A DNA stretch of 64,000 bases from Amorphophallus konjac (GCA_022559845.1 CM040125.1:285186200-285250199); one strand, 5' to 3'. Numbered from the stretch's first letter, positions 10,403-23,615 are shown. Notes: generated by a model from the sequence alone, not told the origin. Made by a program: numbers and translations.

Positions 10403-13396
10403 ATTCTCCCCGGGTGGGAGAAACTCGACCCTGTCGAGTAAGGGTCTGCATCGCTCCTGTATCGCTCCAAAAGGTCTGGATCAATCAGCTGCAAGTCGCC
10501 ATGTGTGATCCATGTGTCCTCAGTAGCGGGCCGTCCTCTCCATCGCACTAGGTAGCGCGGGTAAGATCCACTCCTGGTAACTGTCACCTGCTCATCCAGT
10601 ATATGATCTATATGCTCACGCTACCGTAACAACGGGGCTGGAGGTGGACACTCAGGTGTGGGATCACTCTCAAGGGGAGGAGATGGCTCGAAAGGCTTAC
10701 TAGGGATCACCGATGGGTCCCTATATGCAACAAGATCCGATACATTGAAGGTAGAGCTTATACCATATTCCTCGGGCAAGTCCACAACGTACGCATTGGA
10801 TCCAACGCGTTTCAACACTCTGAATGGATCGGCTCCGCGAGCTTGCAACTTCTTAACGGTTCCAGAGGGAAACCATTCAGGTCTTGCCCTGATCATGACG
10901 TATTCGCCCTCGTGGAACTCTCGGTGGTGTCGGTGGGCATCGGCTAACTCCTTGTACCGTGCATTGCTGGCCTCAATGTGACGACGGATGTCGTCATGCA
11001 AACTCCTAACATGCCTAGCAAACGACTTGCCCGACTCCGACACTCTAGCATGGATAGGCATGGGGACAAGGTCAACGGGTTTCCTAGGCCTACGACCTGT
11101 GACAATCTCAAATGGACTCATGCCGGTAGACCTATTCACCGAATCATTGTATGAAAACTCAGCCATGGATAGGATGAGATCCCAATCCCCAATGCGATCC
11201 CTAACAAGACACCTCAAAAGATCTCCCAGACTCCTATTGACCACCTCGGTCTGACCATCTGTCTGGGGGTGATATGCAGTGGAAAACTTGAGGTGAGTAC
11301 CCATCATATGCCATAGTGTCTTCCAAAAATAGGAAGTGAATCTAACATCACGGTCAGACACAATAGTGCGAGGCAACCCGAACTTGCACACCACATGAGT
11401 AAGGAATAGGCGGGCTACCCTAGAAGCATCCGAAGTCTTCGAGCAAGGGATAAAAAGGGCCATCTTCGAGAAACAGTCAACCACCACATAGACCGAATCA
11501 TGCTTCCTAGAGGTACGTGGCAATCCCAAAACAAAGTCCATACTAACATCCTGCCACGGGGCATCAGGCATGGGAAGAGGCGTATAAAGGCCCGAGCTTT
11601 GCTTCTTCATCTTGGCCGTAGCACATGTACGACACTGAGCCACGATGTTAGCAACATCGCGCTTCAAGCTCGGCCAATAAAATCGATGCTCCACTGCCTC
11701 AATAGTCTTGTTCCGACCAAAGTGGCCGGCTAGACCTCCCGCATATAGTTCCCACACTAAGAAATCTCGAACCGAAGTTCGGGGAACACATAGCCTGCTA
11801 CCTCGAAAGAGGTAACCCTCCTGAAGCATATACTCATCAAGGTCTCTCGAGGGTCCGGCCTGGAGGGTGGTAAAAATTTGACCGAAGTCAGGACAATCAA
11901 CATAGGCCTCCTTCATCTTCTCTAACCCTATGACCTCGGCACTCATGGTGGTAAGCAAGCATGCTCGCCGACTCAAGGCATCAGCCACCTTGTTCTCCAC
12001 TCCAGCCTTATGTTTAAGCACAAAGGTGAACTGCTGGAGATACTCGACCCAACGACTATGACGCGAGTTAAGCTTCTTTTACAAATGGAGATACCTCAAT
12101 GCCTCGTGGTCGGAGTATAGGACAAACTCCTGATGTAAAAGATAGTGCCTCCAATGCCTAAGAGCCTGAACAACTGCGTAGAATTCTTTATCATATGTGG
12201 AATATCGCAGCTTCGCGTCATTCAGCTTCTCGCTGAAATATGCGATCGGGTGGGACTCCTGACTCAAAACTCCTCCAATTCCCACGCCCGACGCATCACA
12301 AGAGACCTCAAACACCTTCGAGAAATCAGGCAGTCGAAGGATAGGTGTCTGGGTCATGCGCTCCTTGATGTCCTTGAAGGCGGCAGATGCGGCCTTCGTC
12401 CATACAAATGTGCCCTTACGGATGCAATCCGTGATCGGGGCGGTGACGGAGCTAAATCCGTGGATGAAGCGATGGTAGAACATCGCAAGGCCATGAAAGC
12501 TGCGGACATCATGAACCGTACGGGGTTCCGGCCACTCAAAAATGGCCCGGACCTTCTCCGGATCAGCGGAGACCCCAGTACTAGACACAATGAAACCCAA
12601 GAAGGTAAGCTGAGGTGTCATGAAGGCACACTTCTGTGGGTTCGCAAACAACTGCTCTCACCGAAGAAGCAGACAGACCTGTCGAAGGTGGTCTAAGTGG
12701 TCCCCTGTGGTGCGGCTATAGATAAGGATATCATCAAAATACACCACCACAAAGACTCCAATGAGAGGTCGAAGGACCTGAGTCATGAGCCGCATGAAAG
12801 TGCTAGGGGCATTGGTCAACCCAAAAGGCATGACCAACCACTCATATAGACCGTCCTTGGTCTTAAATGCGGTCTTCCACTCATCACCTCGCCTAATCCT
12901 CACCTGATGGTAGCCACTCTTAAGATCAATCTTCGAAAAGATAGTGGCACCTGCCATCATGTCTAACATGTCATCCAGACGGGGAATAGGGAACCTGTAC
13001 TTCACGGTGATCTTGTTGATGGCACGACTATAAATGCACATTCTCCACGTGTCATCCTTCTTCAGGGCGAGTAATTCGGGTACAGCACATGGACTCATGC
13101 TGTCCAGGATAGATCCTCTCTGGACTAACTCATCGACCTGCCGTTTAAGCTCGGCATGCTCCGTGGGGCTCATTCGATAATGAGGAAGGTTGGGCAAAGA
13201 AGAGCCCGGAACAAGGTCGATGGCATGCTGAATATCCCGCATAGGTGGGAGTCCCTCGGGAAGCTCATCGGGGAATACATCAGCATACTCCTGCCGAATG
13301 GGAACAACCTCGGGTGGGAGCTCACCCTCGGAGTCCCGCTCCACCTCTTGGACCGTAATGGTAAACATCGGACAGCCCTGACTAAGCTCCTGCTCC
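10279..13396 (-). pseudogene. Element B pol, second segment: RT, RNase H, integrase, chromodomain
   Basis: It continues the B polyprotein on the far side of insertion C. In order on the minus strand: reverse transcriptase with YFDD near 12745, RNase H with [11 protein letters not shown] near 12290, an HHCC integrase zinc finger near 11720-11600, a D,D35E core with MDFVLGLP and YHPQTDGQTE, and a chromodomain (YLVRWRGRP) near 10540. The reading frame is continuous across the whole segment. Stops are at 12658-12660 (TGA), 12079-12081 (TAA) and 10621-10623 (TAG). Comparison with element C shows arginine or glutamine codons at these places, so each stop is a single C-to-T change. No frameshift is needed. 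Confidence 0.92.
10403..10439 (-). other. Element B polypurine tract and hairpin
   Basis: A perfect 7-bp stem with a 3-nt loop (10423-10439) lies upstream, on the minus strand, of CTCCCACCCGGGGAGAAT, which abuts the LTR. Confidence 0.85.
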
Positions 13397-13401
13397 ATTT
13401 C

Positions 13402-15783
13402 TGGTGCGGACACCAGAGCACGCGAGAGGCACGAGCCGGCGAGCCATCAGTACCGTACACGGAGCACCACTCGATCTACAGCAGCTTCTCTTTGGCTCGG
13501 GGATAGCCTGGAAGCCCCACCTTGATTCTTGGTCATTTTTAGCATTTCCTTGTATTGTTTTAGCAATGGTTTGCCTTGTAATTGGGTTGTAATGAGTGTT
13601 TTATTTGGGTTTGTCATATTGGGTTCAATGTAAGGCTCTTAATAAGCCAAATGGGTGAGTCCTTTAGGGTCCATTAAGGGTTAAGTGCCATATTGGGTTA
13701 TAAGGCCTCATTAGGCTTCATATTGGGTTCTTAAGCCACTTAAGGCCCATATAAGCCTCCACTCCACATGGGCCACCTAGATTGGGATAAGATGGGCTTG
13801 TGGAAGGCCTTAACAAGCCTTGAAGCAACTTGGCCCAAGAAGGGCCCAAGAAGGGGGCGCCCCCTCTTTTGGCATTATTAGGCTAGGTTGGTTAGTTTTT
13901 TTCTTTTCTTTCCTCTCCTTCTTTGACCACATGGGATAAAATTATGAATTGGTTTCTTTTAAATATTTCTTTTTGTGGTTGGTCACATCCAATCCAAGCC
14001 ATCCATTCCCCCATACCTAGATCTAAGGGTGGATATTGGATTTGGCATGTAACCTATAAAGAGTTGTATTTTTTCATTTTAGTGGAATTAATGCCATTTG
14101 AATCAAACTTAATGTTGGAGCAAGGCCTAGGCCGCCCCCTTCCTCTCTCCCTCTCCCCCTTGCAGCTGTGAAGGCTGCCTCTTGGTGGTGTGACTCCACC
14201 CTATCAGTTCCGGTCGCCGTCGCCGCCGCCATGAGCCGCCATCGCCACCGCCGGAGTTCTGTCCGTGCAGTACCACAGCCACTTCCACGAAATTCCAGTC
14301 TCAGCCACGGCCTCCGATCGAGCTGGGACTTTTACTGGATGTCCCAGAGGTGTCCAGTACGTCCTCAGAATTTTGGTTGGTCATAAAGATCTCATTTGGT
14401 ATTTTTTTATTTTCGTCCAATCTCAGTTTCCAGATCTGTCTCCTGTCTGTTTCCATTTCCACCTGCCCGGAGTTTTAAGTCTTAGGTCCTTTTTTTGATT
14501 TTCTTTGGTTCGCCCAATTTAAATGGGTGTTCCTTGCATCCATCCCTTCATCCAATATTTGTTTTAATTTTTGGTTCGTCCATTTCATATTTTCTAAAAT
14601 TCATTCTAAATCCTAGCTACAGTTCTGTTCCCCAGTTCCCAGATCCGACCACCAGACACTCCAAAAATCCTATCAAATCACCACCACCTCCAAATCCAAT
14701 TCTAAAAATTGTCTAAGCTTTGTGGTTTGATTATCTACAATGTTGAAGAAGAGCTCGAAGTCTGATTCCTACGGCAAGTAGGTGGTCAACGGTGGTTCTC
14801 AGACAAGTACCCTATAAATCTGATGTCTCGGTTACTGTACAACAGGGATTTGTAAATTCATTAAAGTCTAGATCCGGCTAGATACATCAGATCTCTCTAA
14901 GTCTAGATTGAAGCATTTGAAGAGAGCTTTCCAACGATAGCTCATGCGTCCCGATCCGACGTCGGGATCGACCGCAGCGGCTGTTTTCGCCGGAGCGCGC
15001 GCAGGGAAAACAGAACTGAAATCCGTGGGCAGCCATTCCACAACTTGAAGATCGGACCCGACCGGCCACCAATCGGTGTCTCCGGCCGACCGCCGTCCGT
15101 GGAGGCGCGCCACCAGGGGTCTCCATCATAGTGGGACCCACCTCCGCAGATCCGGAGCACAGCGCCATCCGTGGGCCCCACGGGCCCGCAGAACCCGCCG
15201 TTCGGGAAGCACGAAAACGCGGAGTTCGGCGCGTCGAGTCGACATCAAGATGCTGCCTGTCAACCTGATTTGCGTGATCCCCGGGGCCCACATGTGACCT
15301 TTTACCTCCCTGCGTGGAGTGGGTCGAATCCTTTTGTACCGCTGTGAATTATGTTAACCGGGGGTCCGTAAGTCAGCCGGGGTGTCTTCGCCACGCCGGG
15401 TGCGTGGAGGTAAAGGTCTTAACTTCTTGGCGTTACATTGCTTAGCTAGTATACGGTCTTAGGCCGCTGTCGAGAGTGTAGGTTCCTAGCCCGTGTGTCC
15501 ATGTCACCGCTGTGAGCGTGAGAATGACCCGTCCCGCGACTCGATCCGAGTCCGGAAGTGAGTCTGACTACCTTGAACTCTGCCGGTTCCTTAACCGCGC
15601 ACGATCCACGCTTTCCCTCGCATGGGACGCCGAGTGATCTTGTACTTCTGTTAGCGACGTTTGCCACTAGGAGCTCGTAGTGTCGGGCTTAGCGTCTCCC
15701 TGGTGTGTATTGCTGGTCGCGTCTTCATTTAGAGTCCGAGGGTGGCACTGTATAGTGTCGTCTCCCGTGTCCGTCCCGCTTCA
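13402..15783 (+). repeat. Element C 5' LTR
   Basis: It runs from TGGTGCGGACACC to CCCGCTTCA. The first ~120 bp copy the 3' end of the polyprotein frame. It holds a GGGGGCGCCCCC palindrome near 13852, repeated TATTGGGTT/GGCCCA motifs at 13600-13850, a TATA box, and both stem motifs (about 15302-15318 and 15392-15408). Confidence 0.95.
14813..14819 (+). promoter_or_regulatory. TATA box in element C 5' LTR
   Basis: TATAAAT in the context ACCCTATAAATC. The matching place in the 3' LTR (near 22640) reads CCTGTAAATC, so that copy has lost the box. Confidence 0.55.
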
Positions 15784-15786
15784 GTT

Positions 15787-15798
15787 TGGTATCAGAGC
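15787..15798 (+). other. Element C primer binding site
   Basis: TGGTATCAGAGC, three bases after the LTR end. It is the standard initiator tRNA-Met-type site of plant retrotransposons. Confidence 0.95.
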
Positions 15799-16153
15799 AA
15801 GTCGAGTCTAGGGTAGTCGTTGCATAAGTCTTGCATAGTCTAAGGTTACCCCAAACACACCTTCACTCGGTATATCCAAAGGTGTTGTCCGACCGTTAGG
15901 CTTCGCCTACCGGGAAGACCACACACTTGCGCGAGTGACCTTCGGGTCGATTACCTCTGCCGCGTACCGAGTCTTGGCCGTGTCTAGGGTGTAGTCGAGT
16001 CTCATTCTTTTCAAAATAAAAAAAAAGGTGTTTTAAATTGCATTCTTTCAAAATACCAAAAAAGGAGTGTTTTCAAATTACAATTAGGTCTAAGTGTATC
16101 ATTTAGTGTGTTTGCATTAGTCGGTCGTTGTCACCTAGTCCGTACGTCTTTAC

Positions 16154-19100
16154 ATGCCCACCCGTCGAGGCACCCAATACTCGCCACCACCACCTATGGC
16201 GGACTCCCGAGCCCGTAGTTCCGATGAGTCTTCCACGGCCGAGATGTTCCGGGCCATCATGGATCGTTTAGACACGCGTATGGATGGTCTTAGTACGCGT
16301 ATGGATGGCATAGGGACGCGTCTAGAAGGGAGGATGAAGGTCCTCGAGGATCGGGCCGGGGTTTCGGAGCAGTCCATTCAAGGCCTTGTTGGGAGGATTG
16401 CCGTCCTAGAGAGCGGCCCAGTAGAGGCGCAACCCGCGCCGACGAACGGCCAACAAGAGCCGGTGCAGCAACCCGCTGTGCCAAGGGCTCAGGTAGAGGA
16501 TGTCGGGAGGCAACAGGCGCCTATAGTGGATGATTATGCCTCCAACAATGATCACGGGGGTAACGGTCGTCGTCATCAACGATGGAATCGTGATGACGAG
16601 GATGACGACCGCATTCTTAGGGGTGTGCGTGCGGACCCTCCCACTTTTAGCGGGTCCTTGGACCCTAGGGTGTATCTAGATTGGGAGGCCGGTATGGACC
16701 GGTACTTCGAGTGGTTTGAGATGACGGACCACCGAAGAGTCCGATATGCGAAGATGAAGCTGCAAGGGCAGGCCCAAACTTATTGGATCAATGTGGAGAG
16801 CCTGCTCAACCAGCGACGTCAACCCCAAATCGGTACCTGGGATGATATGAAACTCAAATTGAGGGAGAAGTACCTTCCTGCCTCATATCGCCAACGTCTT
16901 ATAGACAAGTGGCAAAGCATCTCCCAAGGGAACCGATCCATGACCGAGTACACCGCCGAGTTCGATGAGTATTATTTGCGGTGCGGGGTCACGGAAGAGA
17001 GCACCATGACGATATCCCGCTTTCGGAGAGGTTTGCGGCCTAATTATCAATATGAACTCTTTCGCTGCAATGCCACCACTTTGGAGCAGGCATATCAGAT
17101 TGCTCTCGAATTGGAGCAGTTCGAGGCCGAGTTCGAGTCACCCCATCGGTTGGGCTCCTTTCCCCTTCGTAGTGTCGAGTCCCGTGGCTCATCTGGCACA
17201 TATCCGAGGGCCCCCATGGCTCGACCTCAGGAGCCCGCTCGCCACGAGCCCTTTGCTCCTAGGCCTCGCCCTCCACCCCCGAGGGACCTTCCTCGTCCCC
17301 AGCATCTTACGGCCCCACCCATAGCCCGTCCCCCGGCACCTGCACCACTCGCACGTCCTTTGTTGCCTACGCCTCCTATCCGTCGGGAGGATAAAGGTAA
17401 AGGACCTATGATTGGGGAGCCTAGTGGATCACGGCAGCAGTGTTATCGCTGCAATGGGTTTGGCCATTTTGCCAACCAGTGTCCCACCCGCCCATCTCTT
17501 CACATTGGGGACACACAGGCCGAGGATACCACCCCTGTGGGCCTAGAGTTAGTCAGCTATGAGGCAGATGAAGAGCTAGCTGACGAGTACTATGAGATGG
17601 GAGGTGAGGCCCAGGATGCCCAGCAGTTAGACGATACCCATGTGGGGGTCGTCAGATGTATCCTCACCCAGCCACAGGTCAGTGATGACTGGCATCGGAC
17701 CACTATCCTTCACGTATTCTGTAGGCTGGGAAAGCAAATTTGCAAGGTGGTCATCGATAGCGGGAGTTGTATCAATGCAATCTCCACGAACGCTGTCACT
17801 CGTCTTGGTCTCACACCCGTAGACCACCCTTGCCCCTACCAAGTATCATGGGTGGATACCACTTCCATTTCGGTCAGGCTGCGGTGCTTGGTCCCGCTGC
17901 AGCTCCACTCCTACCGTGACGAGATCTGGTGTGATGTTCTTCCCATGGAAGTGGGAAGTATCATTCTTGGTAGGCCGTGGTTATTCGACCGAGATGCCAC
18001 ACTCCATGGTCGGTCGAACACCTGTACCTTCGACCACGATGGCCAGCGGGTCACCCTCCAACCCGTTCGGCCCAGGAGCCCATCTGTTAGGGGTCCTACT
18101 GGCCCTAGTACTCCGAAGCCTTCCGTTCCCGGGCCTAGTACCCCATCCCCAGCTCGGGCTATGACAGTTACCTCTGGCCCAGGAGAGCCCTCGACGAGGA
18201 GATTGATGATGATTAGCTCCCGGGAGATGGAGCAGGAGCTTAGTCAGGGCTGTCCAGTGTTTGCCATTACGGTCCGAGAGGTGGAGCGGGACTCCGAGGG
18301 TGAGCTCCCACCCGAGGTTGTTCCCATTCTGCAGGAGTATGCTGATGTATTCCCCGATGAGCTTCCCGAGGGACTCCCACCTATGCGGGATATTCAGCAT
18401 GCCATCGACCTTGTTCCGGGCTCTTCTTTGCCCAATCTTCCTCATTATCGAATGAGCCCCACGAAGCATGCCGAGCTTAAACGGCAGGTCGATGAGCTTG
18501 TGCAGAGAGGATCTGTCCGGGACAGCATGAGTCCATGTGCTGTACCCGCATTACTCGCCCCGAAGAAGGATGGCACGTGGAGAATGTGCATTGATAGTCG
18601 TGCCATCAACAAAATCACCGTGAAGTACAGGTTCCCTATTCCCCGCCTGGATGACATGCTAGACATGATGGCAGGTGCCACTATCTTTTCGAAGATCGAT
18701 CTTAAGAGTGGCTACCATCAGGTGAGGATTAGGCCAGGTGATGAGTGGAAGACCGCATTTAAGACCAAGGACGGTCTATATGAGTGGTTGGTCATGCCTT
18801 TTGGTTTGACCAATGCCCCTAGCACATTCATGCGACTCATGACACAGGTCCTTCGACCTTTCATTGGAGTCTTTGTAGTGGTATACTTTGACGACATCCT
18901 TATCTATAGTCGCACCACGGGGGACCACTTAGACCACCTTCGGCAGGTCTGTCTTCTTCTCAGGCGAGAGCAGCTTTATGCAAACCCACAGAAGTGTGCC
19001 TTCATGACACCTCAGCTTACCTTCTTGGGTTTCATTGTGTCTAGTACTGGGGTCTCCGCCGATCCGGAGAAGGTCTGGGCCATTGTTGAGTGGCCGGAAC

Positions 19101-21352
19101 CCCGTACGGTTCATGATGTCCGCAGCTTTCATGGCCTTGTGACGTTCTATCGTCGCTTCATCCGCGGATTTAGCTCCGTCACTGCCCCGATCACGGATTG
19201 CATCCGGAAGGGCACATTTGTATGGACGAAGGCCGCATCTGCTGCCTTCAGGGACATCAAGGAGCGTATGACCCAGACACCTATCCTTCGACTGCCTGAT
19301 TTCTCGAAGGTGTTTGAGGTCTGTTGTGATGCGTCGGGTGTTGGGATAGGAGGAGTTTTGAGTCAGGAGTCCCACCCGATCGCATATTTCAGCGAGAAGC
19401 TGAATGACGCGAAACTGTGATATTCCACATATGATAAAGAGTTTTACGCAGTTGTTCAGGCTCTTAGGCATTGGAGGCATTACCTATTACATCAGGAGTT
19501 TGTCTTATACTCCGATCATGAGGCTTTGAGGTACCTCCATTCCCAAAAGAAGCTGAATTCGCGTCATAGTCGTTGGGTTGAGTATCTCCAGCAGTTCACC
19601 TTTGTGCTAAAACATAAGGCTAGAGTGGAGAACAAGGTGGCCGATGCCTTGAGTCGGCGAGCATGTCTTCTTACCACCATGAGTGTCGAGGTCATAGGGC
19701 TAGAGAAGATGAAGGAGGCCTATGTTGATTGTCCTGACTTTGGTCAGATTTTTACCACCCTCCAGGCCAGACCCTCGAGAGACCTTGATGAGTATGTGCT
19801 TCAGGAGGGTTACCTCTTTCGAGGTAGCAGGCTATGTGTTCCCCGAACTTCGGTTCGAGATTTCCTAGTGTGGGAACTACATGCGGGAGGTCTAGCCGGC
19901 CACTTTGGTCGGAACAAGACTATTGAGGCAGTGGAGCATCGATTTTATTGGCCGAGCTTGAAGCGCGATGTTGCTAACATCGTGGCTCAGTGCCGTACAT
20001 GTGCTACGGCCAAAATGAAGAAGCAACGCTCGGGCCTTTATACGCCTCTCCCCGTGCCTGATGCCCCGTGGCAGGATGTCAGCATGGATTTTGTTTTGGG
20101 ATTGCCACGTACCTCCAGGAAGCATGATTCGGTCTATGTGGTGGTTGACCGTTTCTCGAAGATGGCCCTCTTTATCCCTTGCTCAAAGACTTCGGATGCT
20201 TCTAGGGTAGCCCGCCTATTCCTTACTCATGTGGTGTGCAAGTTCGGGTTGCCTCGCACTATAGTGTCTGACCGTGATGTTAGGTTCACTTCCTATTTTT
20301 GGAAGACACTATGGCATATGATGGGTACGCACCTCAAGTTTTCCACTGCATACCATCCCCAGACAGATGGTCAGACCGAGGTGGTCAATAGGAGTCTGGG
20401 TGATCTTTTGAGATGTCTTGTTAGGGACCGCATTGGGGATTGGGATCTCATTCTACCTATGGCTGAGTTTGCATATAATGATTCGGTGAATAGGTCTACT
20501 GGCATGAGTCCATTTGAAATTGTCACAGGTCGTAGGCCTAGGAAACCCGTTGACCTTGTCCCCATGCCTGTCTATGCTAGAGTGTCGGAGTCGGCCGAGT
20601 CATTTGCTAGGCATGTTAGGAGTTTGCATGACGACATCCGTCGTCACATTGAGGCCAGCAATGCACGGTACAAGGAGTTAGCCGATGCCCACTGACACCA
20701 CCGAGAGTTCCACGAGGGCGAATACGTCATGATCAGGGTAAGACCTGAACGGTTTCCCTCTGGAACCGTTAAGAAGTTGCAAGCTCGCGGAGCCGGTCCC
20801 TTTAGAGTGTTGAAACGCATTGGATCCAATGCGTATGTTGTGGACCTGCCCGAGGAATATGGTATAAGCTCTACCTTCAATGTATCGGATCTTGTTACAT
20901 ATAGGGACCCAGCGGTGATCCCTAGTGAGCCTTTTGAGCCATCTCCTCCCCTTGAGAGTGATCCCACACCTGAGTGTCCACTTCCACCTCCAGCCCCTTT
21001 TTCACGGCAGCGTGAGCATATAGATCGTATACTGGACGAGCAGGTGACAGTTACCAGGAGTGGATCTTACCCGCGCTACCTAGTGCGATGGAGAGGACGG
21101 CCCGCTACTGAGGACACTTGGATCACACATGGCGAGTTGCAGCGGATCGATCCGGACCTTTTGGAGCGATACAGGAGTGATGCAGACCCTTACTCGACAG
21201 GGTCGAGTTTCTCCCACCCGGGGAGAATTGGTGCGGACACCAGAGCACGCGAGAGGCACGAGCCGGCGAGCCATCAGTACCGTACACGGAGCACCACTCG
21301 ATCTACAACAGCTTCTCTTTGGCTCGGGGATAGCCTAGAAGCCCCACCTTGA
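16154..21352 (+). pseudogene. Element C gag-pol polyprotein (chromovirus), two stop codons
   Basis: One 1733-codon frame, including the terminal stop, starts at ATG 16154. Approximate residues: gag capsid region 150-310 (YLDWEAGMDRYFEW), CCHC knuckle 430-443, aspartic protease VIDSGS with D535, reverse transcriptase with YFDD 911-914, RNase H with D1059, integrase zinc finger H1243/H1250/C1280/C1283, catalytic triad D1312, D1373, E1409 (35 residues between the last two), GPF module 1548-1550, chromodomain 1623-1673. The last ~41 residues are encoded by the 3' LTR. In-frame TGA codons at 19418-19420 and 20693-20695 replace CGA codons present in B. There is no frameshift and all catalytic residues look intact, so only two point changes inactivate it. 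It would supply the copying and integration enzymes; the chromodomain normally directs insertion to particular chromatin. Confidence 0.95.
21192..21228 (+). other. Element C hairpin and polypurine tract
   Basis: ACTCGAC-AGG-GTCGAGT (21192-21208) is a perfect 7-bp stem. It is followed by the polypurine tract ACCCGGGGAGAAT (21216-21228), directly before the 3' LTR. The stretch also encodes YSTGSSFSHPGRIG in the polyprotein. Confidence 0.85.
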
Positions 21353-23610
21353 TTCTTGGTCATTTTTAGCATTTCCTTGTATTGTTTTAGCAATGGTTTG
21401 CCTTGTAATTGGGTTGTAATGAGTGTTTTATTTGGGTTTGTCATATTGAGTTCAATGTAAGGCTCTTAATAAGCCAAATGGGTGAGTCCTTTAGGGTCCA
21501 TTAAGGGTTAAGTGCCATATTGGGTTATAAGGCCTCATTAGGCTTCATATTGGGTTCTTAAGCCACTTAAGGCCCATATAAGTCTCCACTCCACATGGGC
21601 CACCTAGATTGGGATAAGATGGGCTTGTGGAAGGCCTTAACAAGCCTTGAAGCAACTTGGCCCAAGAAGGGCCCAAGAAGGGGGCGCCCCCTCTTTTGGC
21701 ATTATTAGGCTAGGTTGGTTAGTTTTTTTCTTTTCTTTCCTCTCCTTCTTTGACCACATGGGATAAAATTATGAATTGGTTTCTTTTAAATATTTCTTTT
21801 TGTGGTTGGTCACATCCAATCCAAGCCATCCATTCCCCCATACCTAGATCTAAGGGTGGATATTGGATTTGGCATGTAACCTATAAAGAGTTGTATTTTT
21901 TCATTTTAGTGGAATTAATGCCATTTGAATCAAACTTAATGTTGGAGCAAGGCCTAGGCCGCCCCCTTCCTCTCTCCCTCTCCCCCTTGCAGCTGTGAAG
22001 GCTGCCTCTTGGTGGTGTGACTCCACCCTATCAGTTCCGGTCGCCGTCGCCGCCGCCACGAGCCGCCATCGCCACCGCCGGAGTTCTTTCCGTGCAGTAC
22101 CACAGCCACTTCCACGAAATTCCAGTCTCATCCACGGCCTCAGATCGAGCTGAGACTTTTACTGGATGTCCCAGAGGTGTCTAGAACGTCCTCAGAATTT
22201 TTTTTGGTCATAAAGATCTCATTTGGTATTTTTTTATTTTCATCCAATCTCAGTTTCCAGATCTGTCTCCTATCTGTTTCCATTTCCACCCGCCCGGTGT
22301 TTTAAGTCTTAGGTCCTTTTTTTGATTTTCTTTGGTTCGCCCAATTTAACTGGGTGTTCCTTGCATCCATCCCTTCATTCACTATTTTTTTTAATTTTTG
22401 GTTCGTCCATTTCATATTTTCTAAATATCGTTCTAAGTCGTAGCTACAGTTCTGTTCCCCAGTTCCCAGATCCGACCACCAGACACTCCAAAAATCCTAT
22501 CAAATCACCACTACCTCCAAATCCAATTCTAAAAATTGTCTCCACTTTGTGGTTTGATTATCTACAATGTTGAAGAAGAGCTCGAAGTCTGATTCCTAAG
22601 GCAAGTAGGCGGTCAATGGTGGTTCTCAGACAAGTACCCTGTAAATCTGATGTCTCGGTTACTGTACAACAGGGATTTGTAAATTCATTAAAGTCTAGAT
22701 CCGGCTAGATCCATCAGATCTCTCTGAGTCTAGATTGAAGCATTTGAAGAGAGCTTTTCACCGATAGCTCATGCGTCCCGATCCGACGTCGGGATCGACC
22801 GCAGCAGCTGTCTTCGCCGGAGCGCGCGCAGGGAAAACAGAACTGAAATCCGTGGGCAGCCATTCCACAACTTGAAGATCGGACCCGACCGGCCACCAAT
22901 CGGTGTCTCCGGCCGACCGCCGTCCGTGGAGGCGCGCCACCAGGGGTCTCCATCATAGTGGGACCCACCTCCGCAGATCCGGAGGACAGCGCCATCCGTG
23001 GGCCCCACGGGCCCGCAGAACCCGCCGTTCAGGAAGCACGAAAATGCGGAGTTCGGCGCGTCGAGTCGACATCAAGATGCTGCCTGTCAACCTGATTTGC
23101 GTGATCCCCGGGGCCCACATGTGACCTTTTACCTCCCTGCGTGGAGTGGGTCGAATCCTTTTGTACCGCTGTGAATTATGTTAACCGGGGGTCCGTAAGT
23201 CAGCCGGGGTGTCTTCGCCACGCCGGGTGCGTGGAGGTAAAGGTCTTAACTTCTTGGCGTTACATTGCTTAGCTAGTATACGGTCTTAGGCCGCTGCCGA
23301 GAGTGTAGGTTCCTAGCCCGTGTGTCCATGTCACCGCTGTGAGCGTGAGAGTGACCCGTCCCGCGACTCGATCCGAGTTCGGAAGTGAGTCTGACTACCT
23401 TGAACTCTGCCGGTTCCTTAACCGCGCACGATCCACGCTTTCCCTCGCATGGGACGCCGAGTGATCTTGTACTTCTGTTAGCGACGTTTGCCACTAGGAG
23501 CTCGTAGTGTCGGGCTTAGCGTCTCCCTGGTGTGTATTGCTGGTCGCGTCTTCATTTAGAGTCCGAGGGTGGCACTATATAGTGTCGTCTCCCGTGTCCG
23601 TCCCGCATCA
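21229..23610 (+). repeat. Element C 3' LTR
   Basis: It is 2382 bp, the same length as the 5' LTR, and ends CCCGCATCA before TSD ATTTC. Differences from the 5' copy are scattered substitutions, concentrated at about 22100-22700. Confidence 0.95.
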
Positions 23611-23615
23611 ATTTC

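Larger units (their letters stand above)
13402..23610 (+). mobile_element. Element C: near-complete Ty3/gypsy chromovirus
   Basis: It is 10209 bp, inserted in the B polyprotein with TSD ATTTC (13397-13401 and 23611-23615). Both LTRs are 2382 bp. It has a primer site (15787-15798), a leader of about 355 nt, one 1733-codon frame and a polypurine tract at 21216-21228. The chromodomain and a pol end that extends into the 3' LTR recall the CRM clade of chromoviruses; Galadriel or Reina are possible alternatives. It is inactive because of two in-frame stops. Confidence 0.95.

Noticed and set aside
12145..12696. 183-aa plus frame (and its mirror at 18929-19480)
   Set aside because: It is antisense to the reverse transcriptase/RNase H coding region of B and C.
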